Shown: piece by piece, positions 1-12,986 of the stretch
Layout of the letters: each line of letters begins with the position of its first letter
Position numbering within the stretch: position 1 is the first letter of the stretch
NCBI GenBank assembly: GCA_937876355.1
Contig: CALFHN010000041.1
Location: 1 to 64,000, forward strand
Direction of reading: 5' to 3'
DNA length: 64,000 bases
Source of the DNA: an uncultured Bacteroidota bacterium
Lineage (GTDB): Bacteria > Bacteroidota > Rhodothermia > Rhodothermales > UBA10348
The notes under the pieces: model-generated
Databases searched by the model: none
The model's input: the letters and a program-made list of their open reading frames with translations, nothing else
What the model was told of the DNA's origin: nothing
Program-made: the position numbers and the translations under genes

Positions 1-2
1 GG

Positions 3-143
3 AATTGCTTTCTCGATCAAGGAAAAATGTGCCTAAACCACCTCGGAATAGAAGTTTTAGAGAAAGGGTTTGGGACGCCTTTTCTCATGCGTAAATTCCT
101 AGGGACCTCCGATCTCAATTATCCATCGAAAGGTTCGGCTTGA
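3..143 (+). CDS. C-terminal end of an unidentified protein truncated by the window edge
   Basis: Open frame from position 3 (NCFLDQGKMCLNHLGIEVLEKGFGTPFLMRKFLGTSDLNYPSKGSA*) ending in TGA 141-143; protein-like composition but no family recognised. Confidence 0.35.
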   Translation, partial: NCFLDQGKMCLNHLGIEVLEKGFGTPFLMRKFLGTSDLNYPSKGSA

Positions 144-178
144 ACCCTTTTTGCTGGTCATAATCAAACCTACCGATC

Positions 179-1828
179 ATGAACAATCTGTTCTCAAAAG
201 CTCCCACTCCAATCAACGAACCAATTAGGTCGTACGCTCCTGGCTCGACAGAGCGGTCGTCTCTTCGTTCAATGATCAAGAAAATGAAGGGAGAACAAGT
301 TGATATACCGGCTTTCATAAACGGTAAAGAAATTCGTACCGGGAATACGCTGAACGTGTTGGCACCTCACGAACATGCTCGTGTTTTAGGAAAAGCACAT
401 CAGTGCGGGGTCCCGGAATTGGAATCGGCCATCTCATCCGCAGTCGGAGCTCGCAACGACTGGATGAATATGCACTGGTCCGATCGCGCTTCAATTTTTC
501 TAAAAGCCGCTGATCTATTGGCTGGGCCTTATCGAGATATTATAAATGCGTCTACGATGCTTGGTCAAAGTAAGAATCCATACCAGGCTGAGATTGATTC
601 CGCGTGTGAGTTGATTGACTTTCTGCGATTTAACGTGCGGTTTATGGAGCAGATCTACAGTGATCAGCCCATCTCATCGCCAGGAGTTTGGAATCGTGTT
701 CAATACCGTGCATTGGAAGGTTTTGTCTTCGCGGTGACCCCGTTTAACTTCACGTCGATTGCCGGAAATCTTCCGACCGCGCCTGCATTGATGGGTAATA
801 CAGTTCTGTGGAAACCATCCTCTACACAGCTTCTATCTGCCTATTACCTCTACAAAATGTTTGAAGAGGCCGGATTACCAAATGGCATTATCAATATGAT
901 CCCAGGAAAGGGGTCTACGATTGGTAACACGATTTTTTCGTCAGAGCACTTCACTGGACTCCATTTTACTGGTTCCACAGGCACGTTTAATCACATGTGG
1001 GCCACAATTGGCAACAACATGAACACCTACCGAACGTACCCGCGTGTTGTTGGGGAAACTGGTGGGAAAGATTTCATCCTAGCTCATCCAAGCGCTGATC
1101 CCATAGCAGTTTCAACTGCGATTGTCAGGGGTGGCTTCGAGTATCAGGGTCAAAAATGCTCTGCTGCATCTCGAGTGTACGTACCAAAATCCCTTTGGCC
1201 AGTAATTCGTGATTCAGTTGTGGCTCAATTAGATGAAATGAAGATGGGTCCGATTGAGGACTTTACTAACTTTATCAATGCTGTCATCGACAAAACCGCG
1301 TACGACAGTATTACTGCTTACATCAATCATGCAAAAACGTCTTCAGATGTAGAAATTTTGCACGGTGGTGGATTTTCAGACGAAGTTGGTTATTTCATTG
1401 AGCCGACCGTACTTGTCACCTCCGATCCAAAATATCGGACCATGTGTGAGGAAATTTTTGGGCCGGTCGTCACAATACATGTTTATGACGATAATAAGTA
1501 TGTGGAAACAATGGAGCTCTTAAACACAACATCTCCTTTCGCATTGACGGGGGCTGTTTTTGCTCAAGACAGAAGTGTAATTGCTCAATCGACTAGTGCT
1601 TTGAATGATTGCGCTGGCAACTTCTACATCAATGACAAGCCTACCGGCGCCGTTGTTGGCCAACAACCATTTGGCGGTGCCCGCTCGTCTGGCACAAATG
1701 ACAAAGCCGGTTCAATGTTGAATTTGGTTCGGTGGACCTCGGCCAGATCGATCAAAGAAACATTCGTTCCTGCAAAAAACTTTGCCTATCCCTTTCACCA
1801 GGCGGATCCTTCGGATATCGCTCTATAA
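179..1828 (+). CDS. pruA: L-glutamate gamma-semialdehyde (1-pyrroline-5-carboxylate) dehydrogenase
   Basis: 549 aa; aldehyde dehydrogenase motifs (VTPFNFTSIAGNLPTAPALMGNTVLWKPS, GETGGKDF, GQKCSAASRVYVP, EEIFGPV, FGGARSSGTNDKAG) typical of P5C dehydrogenases. Confidence 0.93.
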   Translation: MNNLFSKAPTPINEPIRSYAPGSTERSSLRSMIKKMKGEQVDIPAFINGKEIRTGNTLNVLAPHEHARVLGKAHQCGVPELESAISSAVGARNDWMNMHWSDRASIFLKAADLLAGPYRDIINASTMLGQSKNPYQAEIDSACELIDFLRFNVRFMEQIYSDQPISSPGVWNRVQYRALEGFVFAVTPFNFTSIAGNLPTAPALMGNTVLWKPSSTQLLSAYYLYKMFEEAGLPNGIINMIPGKGSTIGNTIFSSEHFTGLHFTGSTGTFNHMWATIGNNMNTYRTYPRVVGETGGKDFILAHPSADPIAVSTAIVRGGFEYQGQKCSAASRVYVPKSLWPVIRDSVVAQLDEMKMGPIEDFTNFINAVIDKTAYDSITAYINHAKTSSDVEILHGGGFSDEVGYFIEPTVLVTSDPKYRTMCEEIFGPVVTIHVYDDNKYVETMELLNTTSPFALTGAVFAQDRSVIAQSTSALNDCAGNFYINDKPTGAVVGQQPFGGARSSGTNDKAGSMLNLVRWTSARSIKETFVPAKNFAYPFHQADPSDIAL

Positions 1829-1848
1829 TTGCTAAAAGTTTACATCCT

Positions 1849-2859
1849 ATGTCTGATCGCGTTAGAGTTGTCCAATTTGGGGCAGGCCCCATCGGTATTT
1901 CGTGCTTAAAAACTGTCCTTTCAAAACCAAGTCATATTGAGTTGGTTGGTGTTATCGATATTGATCCGCTCAAAGTCGGAAAAGATGTCGGAGACATTTT
2001 GGGACTGCCCGAAAAAACAGGAATCATTGTTTCTGCAGATGCGAATGCGGTTCTGTCAGCCACGAAGCCAGATGTCGTTCTGCACACAACATCGTCGTTT
2101 CTTGCTCGCATGTACGACCAGCTTATTCTTTGTGCTTCTCACGGGGCCAATGTCGTCTCTTCTACCGAGGAGTTGGCCTATCCATACCACCGACATCCCT
2201 CTATTTCGGTAGAATTGGATCGCGTGGCAAAAGAAAACGGTGTTACTCTGTTGGGAACGGGTGTCAACCCAGGATATGCCATGGACGCATTGGCTCTGAT
2301 GGCTACCGGGGTGTGCAATTCGGTAAAATCGATCACCGTAAATCGTGAAGTTAATGCGGGTCTCAGGCGCTTGCCTTTACAGCAAAAGGTGGGCGCAGGA
2401 ATTACGGAAACCCTCTTTGCCGAAAAGAAAGCTACTGGAATGTTCGGGCACATAGGACTGGTGGAGAGCATCCGGATGATTGCCGATGGAATGGGCTGGA
2501 CCATTACTAGAATAGAAGAACAGTTGGACCCTGTGGTTTCGAAAAAGCAGGTTGTAACTCCGTATTTAACTGTTGAAAAAGGGCAGGTAGCTGGTATTCA
2601 TCACCATGCTTACGGATATGACGGGGAGGAACTCCTAATAACGCTTGACCTGAAAATGTTTGTCGGCGCCGAAAACCCTCGAGACGAAGTAGTAGCAGAG
2701 AGCGATCCTCCTATGAATTTGTTGGTGAAAGGAGGCATTTTTGGCGATACAGCAACAGTGGCCACACTCATAAATAACATTCCACTTGTAATGGAGTCTG
2801 CTCCTGGTTTAAAAACAGCGAAAGATATCCCGTTGCTTCGAGCTTTCGGTACCCGTTAG
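1849..2859 (+). CDS. NAD(P)-dependent amine dehydrogenase / DapB-N-like protein (2,4-diaminopentanoate dehydrogenase-like)
   Basis: N-terminal Rossmann motif VVQFGAGPIGISCLK and GVIDIDPLKVGKDVGDILG; ATG at 1849 preferred over the ORF start at 1732, which lies inside pruA. Confidence 0.75.
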   Translation: MSDRVRVVQFGAGPIGISCLKTVLSKPSHIELVGVIDIDPLKVGKDVGDILGLPEKTGIIVSADANAVLSATKPDVVLHTTSSFLARMYDQLILCASHGANVVSSTEELAYPYHRHPSISVELDRVAKENGVTLLGTGVNPGYAMDALALMATGVCNSVKSITVNREVNAGLRRLPLQQKVGAGITETLFAEKKATGMFGHIGLVESIRMIADGMGWTITRIEEQLDPVVSKKQVVTPYLTVEKGQVAGIHHHAYGYDGEELLITLDLKMFVGAENPRDEVVAESDPPMNLLVKGGIFGDTATVATLINNIPLVMESAPGLKTAKDIPLLRAFGTR

Positions 2860-3350
2860 TGCCTTCGGAAAACATAACTGAAATATCTGTCTACCGTTCG
2901 GAATTTTATCCTGATGGTCGGTCACGAAGGTCCATATTCAGTATTGAAATGGTTCGCCCTTTAGGTATTGCAATGTTACCGATTATGATTGGAACGCTGG
3001 TTGCCATGTTGGAAGGTTTTCCGGTCCTTTCGGTATTGTATGTAGGCTTTCCAATTGCATTGGCCGTTTCCTTCCTTTGGACGTGGCTGCGGTTACGCGG
3101 GCAAATTTGTGAAATCCTCATTTCGAATGAAAAAGTTGCGTTCAGGTCCATATTTGCGACTAGCGAACCCTCCGAAGGTCCAAATTGGAAGTTGTTAATA
3201 GATATTCGACAAAAACCTTCAGGAATTTCGGCTACCGTTGGCTTGGAAGAATTTGTGCTAGATGCCGTGGACTGGAGCAACTGGATAACGCTTGTCAATC
3301 ATTTAAAATCGGCTCATCACTCTCAAACATTAGGAGTCCACAATGATTGA
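2859..3350 (+). CDS. Hypothetical membrane protein
   Basis: 163 aa, two hydrophobic segments, GTG start overlapping the upstream stop by one base and co-directional with its neighbours. Confidence 0.6.
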   Translation: MPSENITEISVYRSEFYPDGRSRRSIFSIEMVRPLGIAMLPIMIGTLVAMLEGFPVLSVLYVGFPIALAVSFLWTWLRLRGQICEILISNEKVAFRSIFATSEPSEGPNWKLLIDIRQKPSGISATVGLEEFVLDAVDWSNWITLVNHLKSAHHSQTLGVHND

Positions 3351-4260
3351 AATTGATAGGTCTCTACAGGTCCCGATCCATACTCAAGTGGCGAATGCTA
3401 TTCGATTCAAAATCGGAAACGGAAATTTCCGAAAGGGCGACCGACTACCCCCCACCCGAGTTCTTGCTCAGCAATTGAGCATATCGTTTCACACCGTCCG
3501 AAAGGCATATGTGGAACTTGCCCAAGATGGAATAATCTCGGCCTTACCTGGAAGCGGATATACAGTAAAAAACGCAGAGCCACTTGACAAGTCGGAACGA
3601 ATGGAGCGCGGTGCGAGCTTGTTTTCAAATGCGCTTAAACAAGCTGTTGGTCTGGGTTTGGATGAAGACGAGATTGAATATCTGTTTGGTGAACAACTTC
3701 AACAACTGGATTCGTCAGATACCTCGTCAAAAATAGTCGTTGCAGCCCCCTATAAAGAACTTGGCCAGGCGTGCGCTATCCAAATGGCAACAGCTTTCCA
3801 ACGCGAATGTCACTCTTGTTCATTGGACGAATTAGGAAAACATGGAGATGCGGACCTAATTATTGTTCCCTTCCGAAACGTGAAGCAGGTCCTCTCGATG
3901 GTAACTCGTTCGGACGTGATTGGCATAGCTTACGACCTTGATGAAAGTGCCCTGAGCCAAATTGCCAGAATGATGGACCACGAAACACTTGGTCTAGTCA
4001 CCAGGTATTCTGATGCTGTGGCATCCCTCACCAAAGAGCTTCGTGATCTGACCCGATTTGCCGGTCCTGTAGTCGCTGTATCAGTCGAAGAGGGCGACTC
4101 CTTCCTAGCGTCCTTAATTCGAGAATGTGACGTTATGGTCTATACTCAAGGAGCAGAACGGGCTGTTCGTCCGTTTCTGGATCGTGCAAAAAAACACGTC
4201 AGATTAGGGTTGAATATTGCCGAATCATCCGTCGAGCGCGTGCGTGGTGTCATTCCCTAA
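3343..4260 (+). CDS. GntR-family transcriptional regulator
   Basis: N-terminal winged helix motif: QVPIHTQVANAIRFKIGNGNFRKGDRLPPTRVLAQQLSISFHTVRKAYVELAQDGIISALPGSGYTV. Confidence 0.9.
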   Translation: MIEIDRSLQVPIHTQVANAIRFKIGNGNFRKGDRLPPTRVLAQQLSISFHTVRKAYVELAQDGIISALPGSGYTVKNAEPLDKSERMERGASLFSNALKQAVGLGLDEDEIEYLFGEQLQQLDSSDTSSKIVVAAPYKELGQACAIQMATAFQRECHSCSLDELGKHGDADLIIVPFRNVKQVLSMVTRSDVIGIAYDLDESALSQIARMMDHETLGLVTRYSDAVASLTKELRDLTRFAGPVVAVSVEEGDSFLASLIRECDVMVYTQGAERAVRPFLDRAKKHVRLGLNIAESSVERVRGVIP

Positions 4261-6606
4261 TTGTAACTCCTCTTTAGAAAGATCAGCCTCTTCATCTCCC
4301 GGATATTTTACTCGAACGTGATAAATCCCTAACAAAATATTGAGGAGCGACTCCTTAATCATGTTTAAGTCTGAAAACGTCAGATTTGTTGTGTCTAACT
4401 GACCGTCCTCCCTTCTTGCATCTACGATAGACTCAATGAGTGCCTGTAAGCGTCTATGATTCGGGTTGACCATAGAACGGCTTGCGGCTTCAATGGAATC
4501 AGCAAGCATGAGGACAGCTGTCTCGCGTGAGGACGGTGAAGGTCCTGGATATCTAAACTCCGACTCAAGAATAGCAGAATCCCCTTCTTTTTTCTGACTG
4601 TTTGCCCGATGATAGAAATATTCGATCCGCGTGGTGCCATGATGCATGGGAATAAAGTCTTGAACCTCCTTTGGCAGCCGATACTTTTTGGCGAGATCGA
4701 GGCCTTCCTTAACATGGTTGGCAATAATGAGCGCACTCATTCTCGGCTTCAAGCTATCATGAGGGTTGACCCCACCGCGCTGGTTTTCGACAAAATATTC
4801 GGGCTTAACCATCTTGCCGATGTCATGATACAACGCACCAACTCGGGTCAACAACGCATTGGCTCCTATGCGTGCAGCCGCCGCTTCTGCTAAGTTGGCG
4901 ACTTGAAGGACATGATTAAACGTACCAGGCGCTTTAAGACTTAGTTCTTTTAACAACGGGTGATTGGTATCTGACAATTCCAACAACGTCAAATCGGTTG
5001 TCACACCAAAAACCCTTTCAAAAATCCATAGAGCCGGATACGCCAATAAAAGCAAGACTGAATTCATCAGGATAAATATCGTTTCATTCGTTAGTCGTTC
5101 AATTGGGGTGTTTTGAAGTAAGAAATTGGCACTCAAAACCGTCATGTACCCAAGAAACACAATACTGGCACTGATGAAAAACTGGCCCCTATTCCGAATA
5201 TCACGCACGCTAAAAATGCCCAAGGTGCTAGCAAAAACAGTCGAAAATGTAAAAGCAAAATTGTAATTGAGGAAATGACTGCCCAAAAGAGCCAACGTCA
5301 ACGCGCCAAAGAAGGCGACTCTCGAATCAAATATTACGGTCAATAAAATGCCCACAATTGCAACCGGTACGACGTACATATCCAACAGCGCAGCACGAAG
5401 CGCAATTCCGTAAAGTCCAATGACGGCTAAAAACAGGAGCGATATCAACAACACCATCTTGTTATCATCGAAAACAACTCTTCGAAACAAAAAGAGGTAC
5501 AGAAAAAAGATCAGAAACGTCGAAACGGTGAGGATAAACTGACCAAGAACTGTTTTCCAAATGACTCGTCCACCCGACCTCGTCGTTAGCTCCACATCAA
5601 GAGATATTAACTTCCTCTGAACGTCGACGGTAATGATGTCCCCTTGTCGGACTATAACCTCATTTTCTCTAACTAAACCGTTGGTAGGAGATATTAAAGC
5701 TTCTTTTTCAGCCCATCGAATTTCGGATGCTTCATCTTGAAATATCAGATTAGGCACCATAACTGCTTGAAAAAACATCGAAGCTACACTGAACCTTGTG
5801 GGATTGCTGGGCCACTTACGTCCTAGCGCCGCCTGACCAATCTCAAGGGCTTCATCGATATCAAACAATTGGGTTAACAGTACCAAAGACTCAGCTGTGT
5901 CATCCCGTTTGGTGATATGGGTTGACTTTATCGCGTTACGGCTGATATTGATAACCCCGGAGCCGACTAGGCTAAGGCTTTGGAGCATTGCTGCTTCTAA
6001 CATCTCGACATCCAAACGTCTGCCTTCAGAACGTGATCTGGAAGTAGAAACAAGTCCCGGAACCGAATTGGTGTACGACTGCAATAAGTCTTCCCAAATA
6101 CCTCCAGAAAAACGAAACGACAAACTGTCTTTGGCAGAGACATAACGGATGGAATCCGTCAATGCTTCGCCTAGTCTGCCTCGAAGTAAATTGGATTGAT
6201 ATTGGCCGTACAATTCAAATACCCGATTGAGCCGAGCCTGAATCGAGTCTGCTCTGTGGGTAACAGATTGAAACGCTCGCAAATCCTCAAAGAAAATTGG
6301 TGGCGTATTTTTTCGAACTTCAGCCAATTCTTTTTCGAGATCAGCCTCATCTTTTCGAATAGCAAACTGGAACGGAGCCTGAAGGTTTTCCTGCTTCCAT
6401 ATATCCTCAACGCTAACGGTATACTGATAGAGTCGACTCCTGGGAAATACGGCCAGAGCCGCCAAAACCACTACGGAGAGTATCAATCCTTTAACAATAT
6501 TGGTCTTCGTCGTACGTTTTGACGCACTACTTCCCCCCGCTTCCAAATTATTTCCTACGGGGCGAATAGAGGGCTTTACAAAGAAAAATTTCTGCAGAAA
6601 TGACAT
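4225..6606 (-). CDS. 7TM-HD family phosphohydrolase (PgpH-like; putative cyclic di-AMP phosphodiesterase)
   Basis: 793 aa; N-terminal TM and extracytoplasmic region, multiple TM helices, C-terminal HD domain (NHVLQVANLAEAAAARIGANALLTRVGALYHDIGKMVKPEYFVENQ). Confidence 0.88.
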   Translation of the reverse strand: MSFLQKFFFVKPSIRPVGNNLEAGGSSASKRTTKTNIVKGLILSVVVLAALAVFPRSRLYQYTVSVEDIWKQENLQAPFQFAIRKDEADLEKELAEVRKNTPPIFFEDLRAFQSVTHRADSIQARLNRVFELYGQYQSNLLRGRLGEALTDSIRYVSAKDSLSFRFSGGIWEDLLQSYTNSVPGLVSTSRSRSEGRRLDVEMLEAAMLQSLSLVGSGVINISRNAIKSTHITKRDDTAESLVLLTQLFDIDEALEIGQAALGRKWPSNPTRFSVASMFFQAVMVPNLIFQDEASEIRWAEKEALISPTNGLVRENEVIVRQGDIITVDVQRKLISLDVELTTRSGGRVIWKTVLGQFILTVSTFLIFFLYLFLFRRVVFDDNKMVLLISLLFLAVIGLYGIALRAALLDMYVVPVAIVGILLTVIFDSRVAFFGALTLALLGSHFLNYNFAFTFSTVFASTLGIFSVRDIRNRGQFFISASIVFLGYMTVLSANFLLQNTPIERLTNETIFILMNSVLLLLAYPALWIFERVFGVTTDLTLLELSDTNHPLLKELSLKAPGTFNHVLQVANLAEAAAARIGANALLTRVGALYHDIGKMVKPEYFVENQRGGVNPHDSLKPRMSALIIANHVKEGLDLAKKYRLPKEVQDFIPMHHGTTRIEYFYHRANSQKKEGDSAILESEFRYPGPSPSSRETAVLMLADSIEAASRSMVNPNHRRLQALIESIVDARREDGQLDTTNLTFSDLNMIKESLLNILLGIYHVRVKYPGDEEADLSKEELQLGNDTTHALDG

Positions 6607-6609
6607 GGG

Positions 6610-8130
6610 CTACCTATGCCTGACTGATAGCAAGGATCCTACAGCCATGGTAATGAGGGTTCCTAGCGTGGTATACCATGGCCAAGCGATGGGGGTTAAC
6701 TCCATGGCTGCTTTGACATCAGTCCCTGGATTGAATAAAAATATCCAATTCCCCTCGGCTGTCGTCCAGACTCCAAATATTATGGCGATCATGGTAACTA
6801 CACTACATACGAAAGCAATCATCGCATCTTTTTCGTTCACCTTAGAAACCGCCAATCCTAATAAAAAAGCGCCAAGGAGCGCCCCATAGGTAAAAGAGGC
6901 AATAGAAAGACCCAGCTCAACGACCGGATTCTGCATGTTTTCGAACAGTGTTGCAAACCCAATAAATATTCCTGCCCAGCCAAGAGTAAGCCATTTTGAT
7001 AATTTCAAGGCTTTTTCGGGACTGAGATGGGCAATTTTGCTTCCCAAAACATCTGTCATAGACGAGGAAGCCAATGCGTTAAGAGAGGAAGAAAGTGTGC
7101 TCATGGCTGCAGCCAAAATTCCTGCCAAAACAAGCCCGGCTAGACCTGTCGGAAGCTGTTCTACGATGTACTTAGGGAACACCTCGTCCAGACGCGTTAG
7201 TCCCAAACTCGCGGCTTCCGCTCCTCCGTAAAACGACCACAACAATCCGCCAACCAATAAAAAAATGGCGAATTGCCCCATGACAAAAAATGCGCTGCCA
7301 ATCAGGGCTTTTCGGGCATCTTGAAGAGATTTACAGGATAACAGTCGCTGAACAATTAGCTGATCTGTTCCGTGGGAAGCCATGGAAAATATACCGCCCC
7401 CCACAACTGCAGTGATTAAGACATATGGCCGGGTTAAAATGGCGTGCAGCGAAAAATCAGAGTAAAATACACGTGTTTTACCCGCAGCGATGAGTTCAGA
7501 AATGGCACCGTCTGGCAAGTTAAAAAGCAGCAACCCAATGGTTGCAAACGCCCCCAATACATAAAGAGACATTTGCACCACATCCATCCAAACCACTGCT
7601 TTAAATCCGCCTACAAAAGTGTAAATCGCGGTCAAAACGCCAATTCCAAGAATGATTACAGGATATCCAATATCAAAGCCTGCACTTGTGGCGATAATTT
7701 TGATCGGGATCGCCGTGGCAAATAATCGAACCCCATCTGCCAAAAGCCTGGTAGCCAGAAAGGTGACAGATGAAAGGCGCTGCATATTGCTTCCAAATCG
7801 CTCACCTAGGTAGGAATAGGCGGTTTGCATTTCTCCCCGCATATACCTTGGCAGAAATATGATAGAAACCAGTATCCTGCCCGCCAAATACCCGAAAGTC
7901 AATTGAAAAAAGGTCATGTTTCCGCCGTAAACAACGGCTGGAATTCCAATCACGGTCAGCGTACTGGTCTCCGTAGCCACAATCGAAAAACATATTGCCC
8001 ACCACGGTAACTCCTTGGAGCCCAAGAAATAATCTTTTGTTGATTGCTGCTTTCCAGCGGACTTAATACCAAATATGACAACGCCGATTAAGTAGGCGAC
8101 GATTACCAGGTAATCAATTGGATGAAGCAT
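6610..8130 (-). CDS. Sodium:solute symporter family protein
   Basis: 506 aa polytopic membrane protein with SSS-family features (STKDYFLGSKELPWWAICFSIVATETSTLTVIGIP; LAAAMSTLSSSLNALASSSMTDV). Confidence 0.92.
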   Translation of the reverse strand: MLHPIDYLVIVAYLIGVVIFGIKSAGKQQSTKDYFLGSKELPWWAICFSIVATETSTLTVIGIPAVVYGGNMTFFQLTFGYLAGRILVSIIFLPRYMRGEMQTAYSYLGERFGSNMQRLSSVTFLATRLLADGVRLFATAIPIKIIATSAGFDIGYPVIILGIGVLTAIYTFVGGFKAVVWMDVVQMSLYVLGAFATIGLLLFNLPDGAISELIAAGKTRVFYSDFSLHAILTRPYVLITAVVGGGIFSMASHGTDQLIVQRLLSCKSLQDARKALIGSAFFVMGQFAIFLLVGGLLWSFYGGAEAASLGLTRLDEVFPKYIVEQLPTGLAGLVLAGILAAAMSTLSSSLNALASSSMTDVLGSKIAHLSPEKALKLSKWLTLGWAGIFIGFATLFENMQNPVVELGLSIASFTYGALLGAFLLGLAVSKVNEKDAMIAFVCSVVTMIAIIFGVWTTAEGNWIFLFNPGTDVKAAMELTPIAWPWYTTLGTLITMAVGSLLSVRHR

Positions 8131-8134
8131 TTGA

Positions 8135-11361
<3,227 letters not shown>

Positions 11362-11543
11362 AAATAATGTGTTCTGGTTCAGGCAGGAAGTTGCAGGAAA
11401 GGCACAAGGTACGAGTATTGAGGGCAACCTTCCATATTCCGGATGAGAATTTGACAGCTAAAGGATGGAGATAGTGCCGCTCATCGCCAAATTTCTAATT
11501 ACTTGAGCACAAAAATGGTCCGAACTTCCTTTCGCCCCAACAA

Positions 11544-11577
11544 GAAAGAGCCGCCTCAAAGATGAGGCGGCTCTTTC
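11544..11577 (-). terminator. Rho-independent-type terminator downstream of mscL
   Basis: Perfect 15-bp inverted repeat gaaagagccgcctca-aaga-tgaggcggctctttc, pyrimidine-rich on both flanks. Confidence 0.75.
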
Positions 11578-11643
11578 CAACTGTGATTTAATCTAAGCAA
11601 GTCGCTTTATTGGCTGCCAAACCGGCACATAAGGCAACTGATG

Positions 11644-11967
11644 CTATTTGTCGTCTTTTTTCAACTTATTCATTCCCTTTACGACAATAAAAATGGCCCA
11701 AGCCACAATTAGGAAGTCTAAAAGAGTTTGAATGAAATGGCCATAATTGATTGCCACGGCGGCCGTTTCTGCGGTCGCTTCTGACAACACTAGTGATAGG
11801 TCAGAGAAATTCACTCCGCCGAGAAGCATGCCGATGGGAGGCATTATGATATCCGAAACCAATGATGTAACGACCGTACCAAACGCAGCTCCAATTACAA
11901 TACCTACCGCCATATCGATAGCATTGCCTTTCACCGCAAACTCTTTAAACTCCTTAATCATGCTCAT
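11644..11967 (-). CDS. mscL: Large-conductance mechanosensitive channel
   Basis: 107 aa; [55 protein letters not shown] is a typical MscL N-terminus. Confidence 0.95.
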   Translation of the reverse strand: MSMIKEFKEFAVKGNAIDMAVGIVIGAAFGTVVTSLVSDIIMPPIGMLLGGVNFSDLSLVLSEATAETAAVAINYGHFIQTLLDFLIVAWAIFIVVKGMNKLKKDDK

Positions 11968-12205
11968 TTTGTCTTCCTTTTAAATTGAATACAAATAAGA
12001 CCGTAGCATGCCTCGTCTCTCACAATCTGCGAAGAAATATGATGGCGGCAGCATGGAAAACGCTTAAGTATTTGAACGAAGTAATGTGTTGTTGTCACAA
12101 AACCTGTCAAAAACGTACCGTTTCGACCTTTTCAAGAAACTATTGTACCGCCTGAAAAATGTTTTTCCAAGCAATCAAAAAATATCTGCCGACGGTTAAC
12201 GCAAA

Positions 12206-12239
12206 AAGGGCTCTTTCGACTTTTGTCGAAAGAGCCCTT
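12206..12239 (-). terminator. Terminator of the tRNA-Pro / repeat transcription unit
   Basis: 15-bp perfect inverted repeat aagggctctttcgac-tttt-gtcgaaagagccctt, followed on the minus strand by a T run. Confidence 0.8.
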
Positions 12240-12258
12240 CACTTGCAATACAAAATCA

Positions 12259-12371
12259 CTGTCGGGATGACAGAGATTTCCGAAAGGGTAATCCTGTCTC
12301 CTCCATTCTGTCGGGATGACAGAGATTTCCGAAAGGGTAATCCTGTCTCCTCCATTCTGTCGGGATGACAG
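12259..12371 (-). repeat. Two 49-bp tandem repeats plus partial third copy formed by the tRNA-Pro 3' end
   Basis: ctgtcgggatgacag starts at 12259, 12308 and 12357 (period 49); the first two 49-bp units are identical and the third runs into the tRNA gene. Confidence 0.93.
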
Positions 12372-12433
12372 GATTTGAACCTGCGACCCCTCGCCCCCCA
12401 GGCGAGTGCGCTACCGGGCTGCGCCACATCCCG
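12360..12433 (-). tRNA. tRNA-Pro (anticodon GGG)
   Basis: Minus strand CGGGATGTGGCGCAGCCCGGTAGCGCACTCGCCTGGGGGGCGAGGGGTCGCAGGTTCAAATCCTGTCATCCCGA: 7-bp acceptor stem, anticodon loop CTGGGGG, T-arm GGTTCAAATCC. Confidence 0.95.
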
Positions 12434-12521
12434 AAATCCCTACATCATTAACCCATGAGTTACAATAAGGTAGGGCAGACTCCTATTGTCGCACGTGATA
12501 GGGGTTCCCAGTAAAATCAAC

Positions 12522-12866
12522 TTAGTCTACATTCACGCGATCTAACATTTTTTCAAAAAACAATCTGATATCCTTCAACTCTTCGACACTAGTGGAAGAC
12601 TCTTTCGCTGCGCGTTTATTCTTGCGCATCATCTGTTTTGCACCATCAATTGTAAATTTTTCGTCCCTCAACAGATGTCTAATTCGATAGACTACATCAA
12701 TATCGTCTTTCGTATACACTCTTTTTCCTGCTCTGTTTTTTCTTGGTCGGAGCAAATCAAATTCCGATTCCCAATACCTGAGTACATGGGCTTCCTCTTC
12801 AATTAAGTTGGCTACTTCACTTATAGTGTGGTACAGCTTGGTCATTCCTGTATCTAACATTGCCAT
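12522..12866 (-). CDS. MerR-family transcriptional regulator
   Basis: LYHTISEVANLIEEEAHVLRYWESEFDLLRPRKNRAGKRVYTKDDIDVVYRIRHLL is the MerR winged-helix signature; internal start at 12866 chosen. Confidence 0.88.
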   Translation of the reverse strand: MAMLDTGMTKLYHTISEVANLIEEEAHVLRYWESEFDLLRPRKNRAGKRVYTKDDIDVVYRIRHLLRDEKFTIDGAKQMMRKNKRAAKESSTSVEELKDIRLFFEKMLDRVNVD

Positions 12867-12986
12867 GGTATTAAATCGACTTGACTGGTGGAGAGAAATA
12901 CGTAACAAGAACACTTAAATGTACGGAATGCTATCTGCGAATGTCCATTTTTTGGACTAGCTTGCGAGCTTCAATTAAAGAAATGA

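Noticed and set aside
7444-7725. 93-aa plus-strand ORF inside the sodium:solute symporter gene
   Set aside because: Antisense shadow of a strong coding region.
12259-12360. CRISPR-like array from the 49-bp repeats
   Set aside because: The units are directly contiguous with no variable spacers and there are no cas genes.
12239-12427. 62-aa minus-strand ORF covering tRNA-Pro and its repeats
   Set aside because: The ORF is translation of the tRNA and repeat units; no protein-like features.
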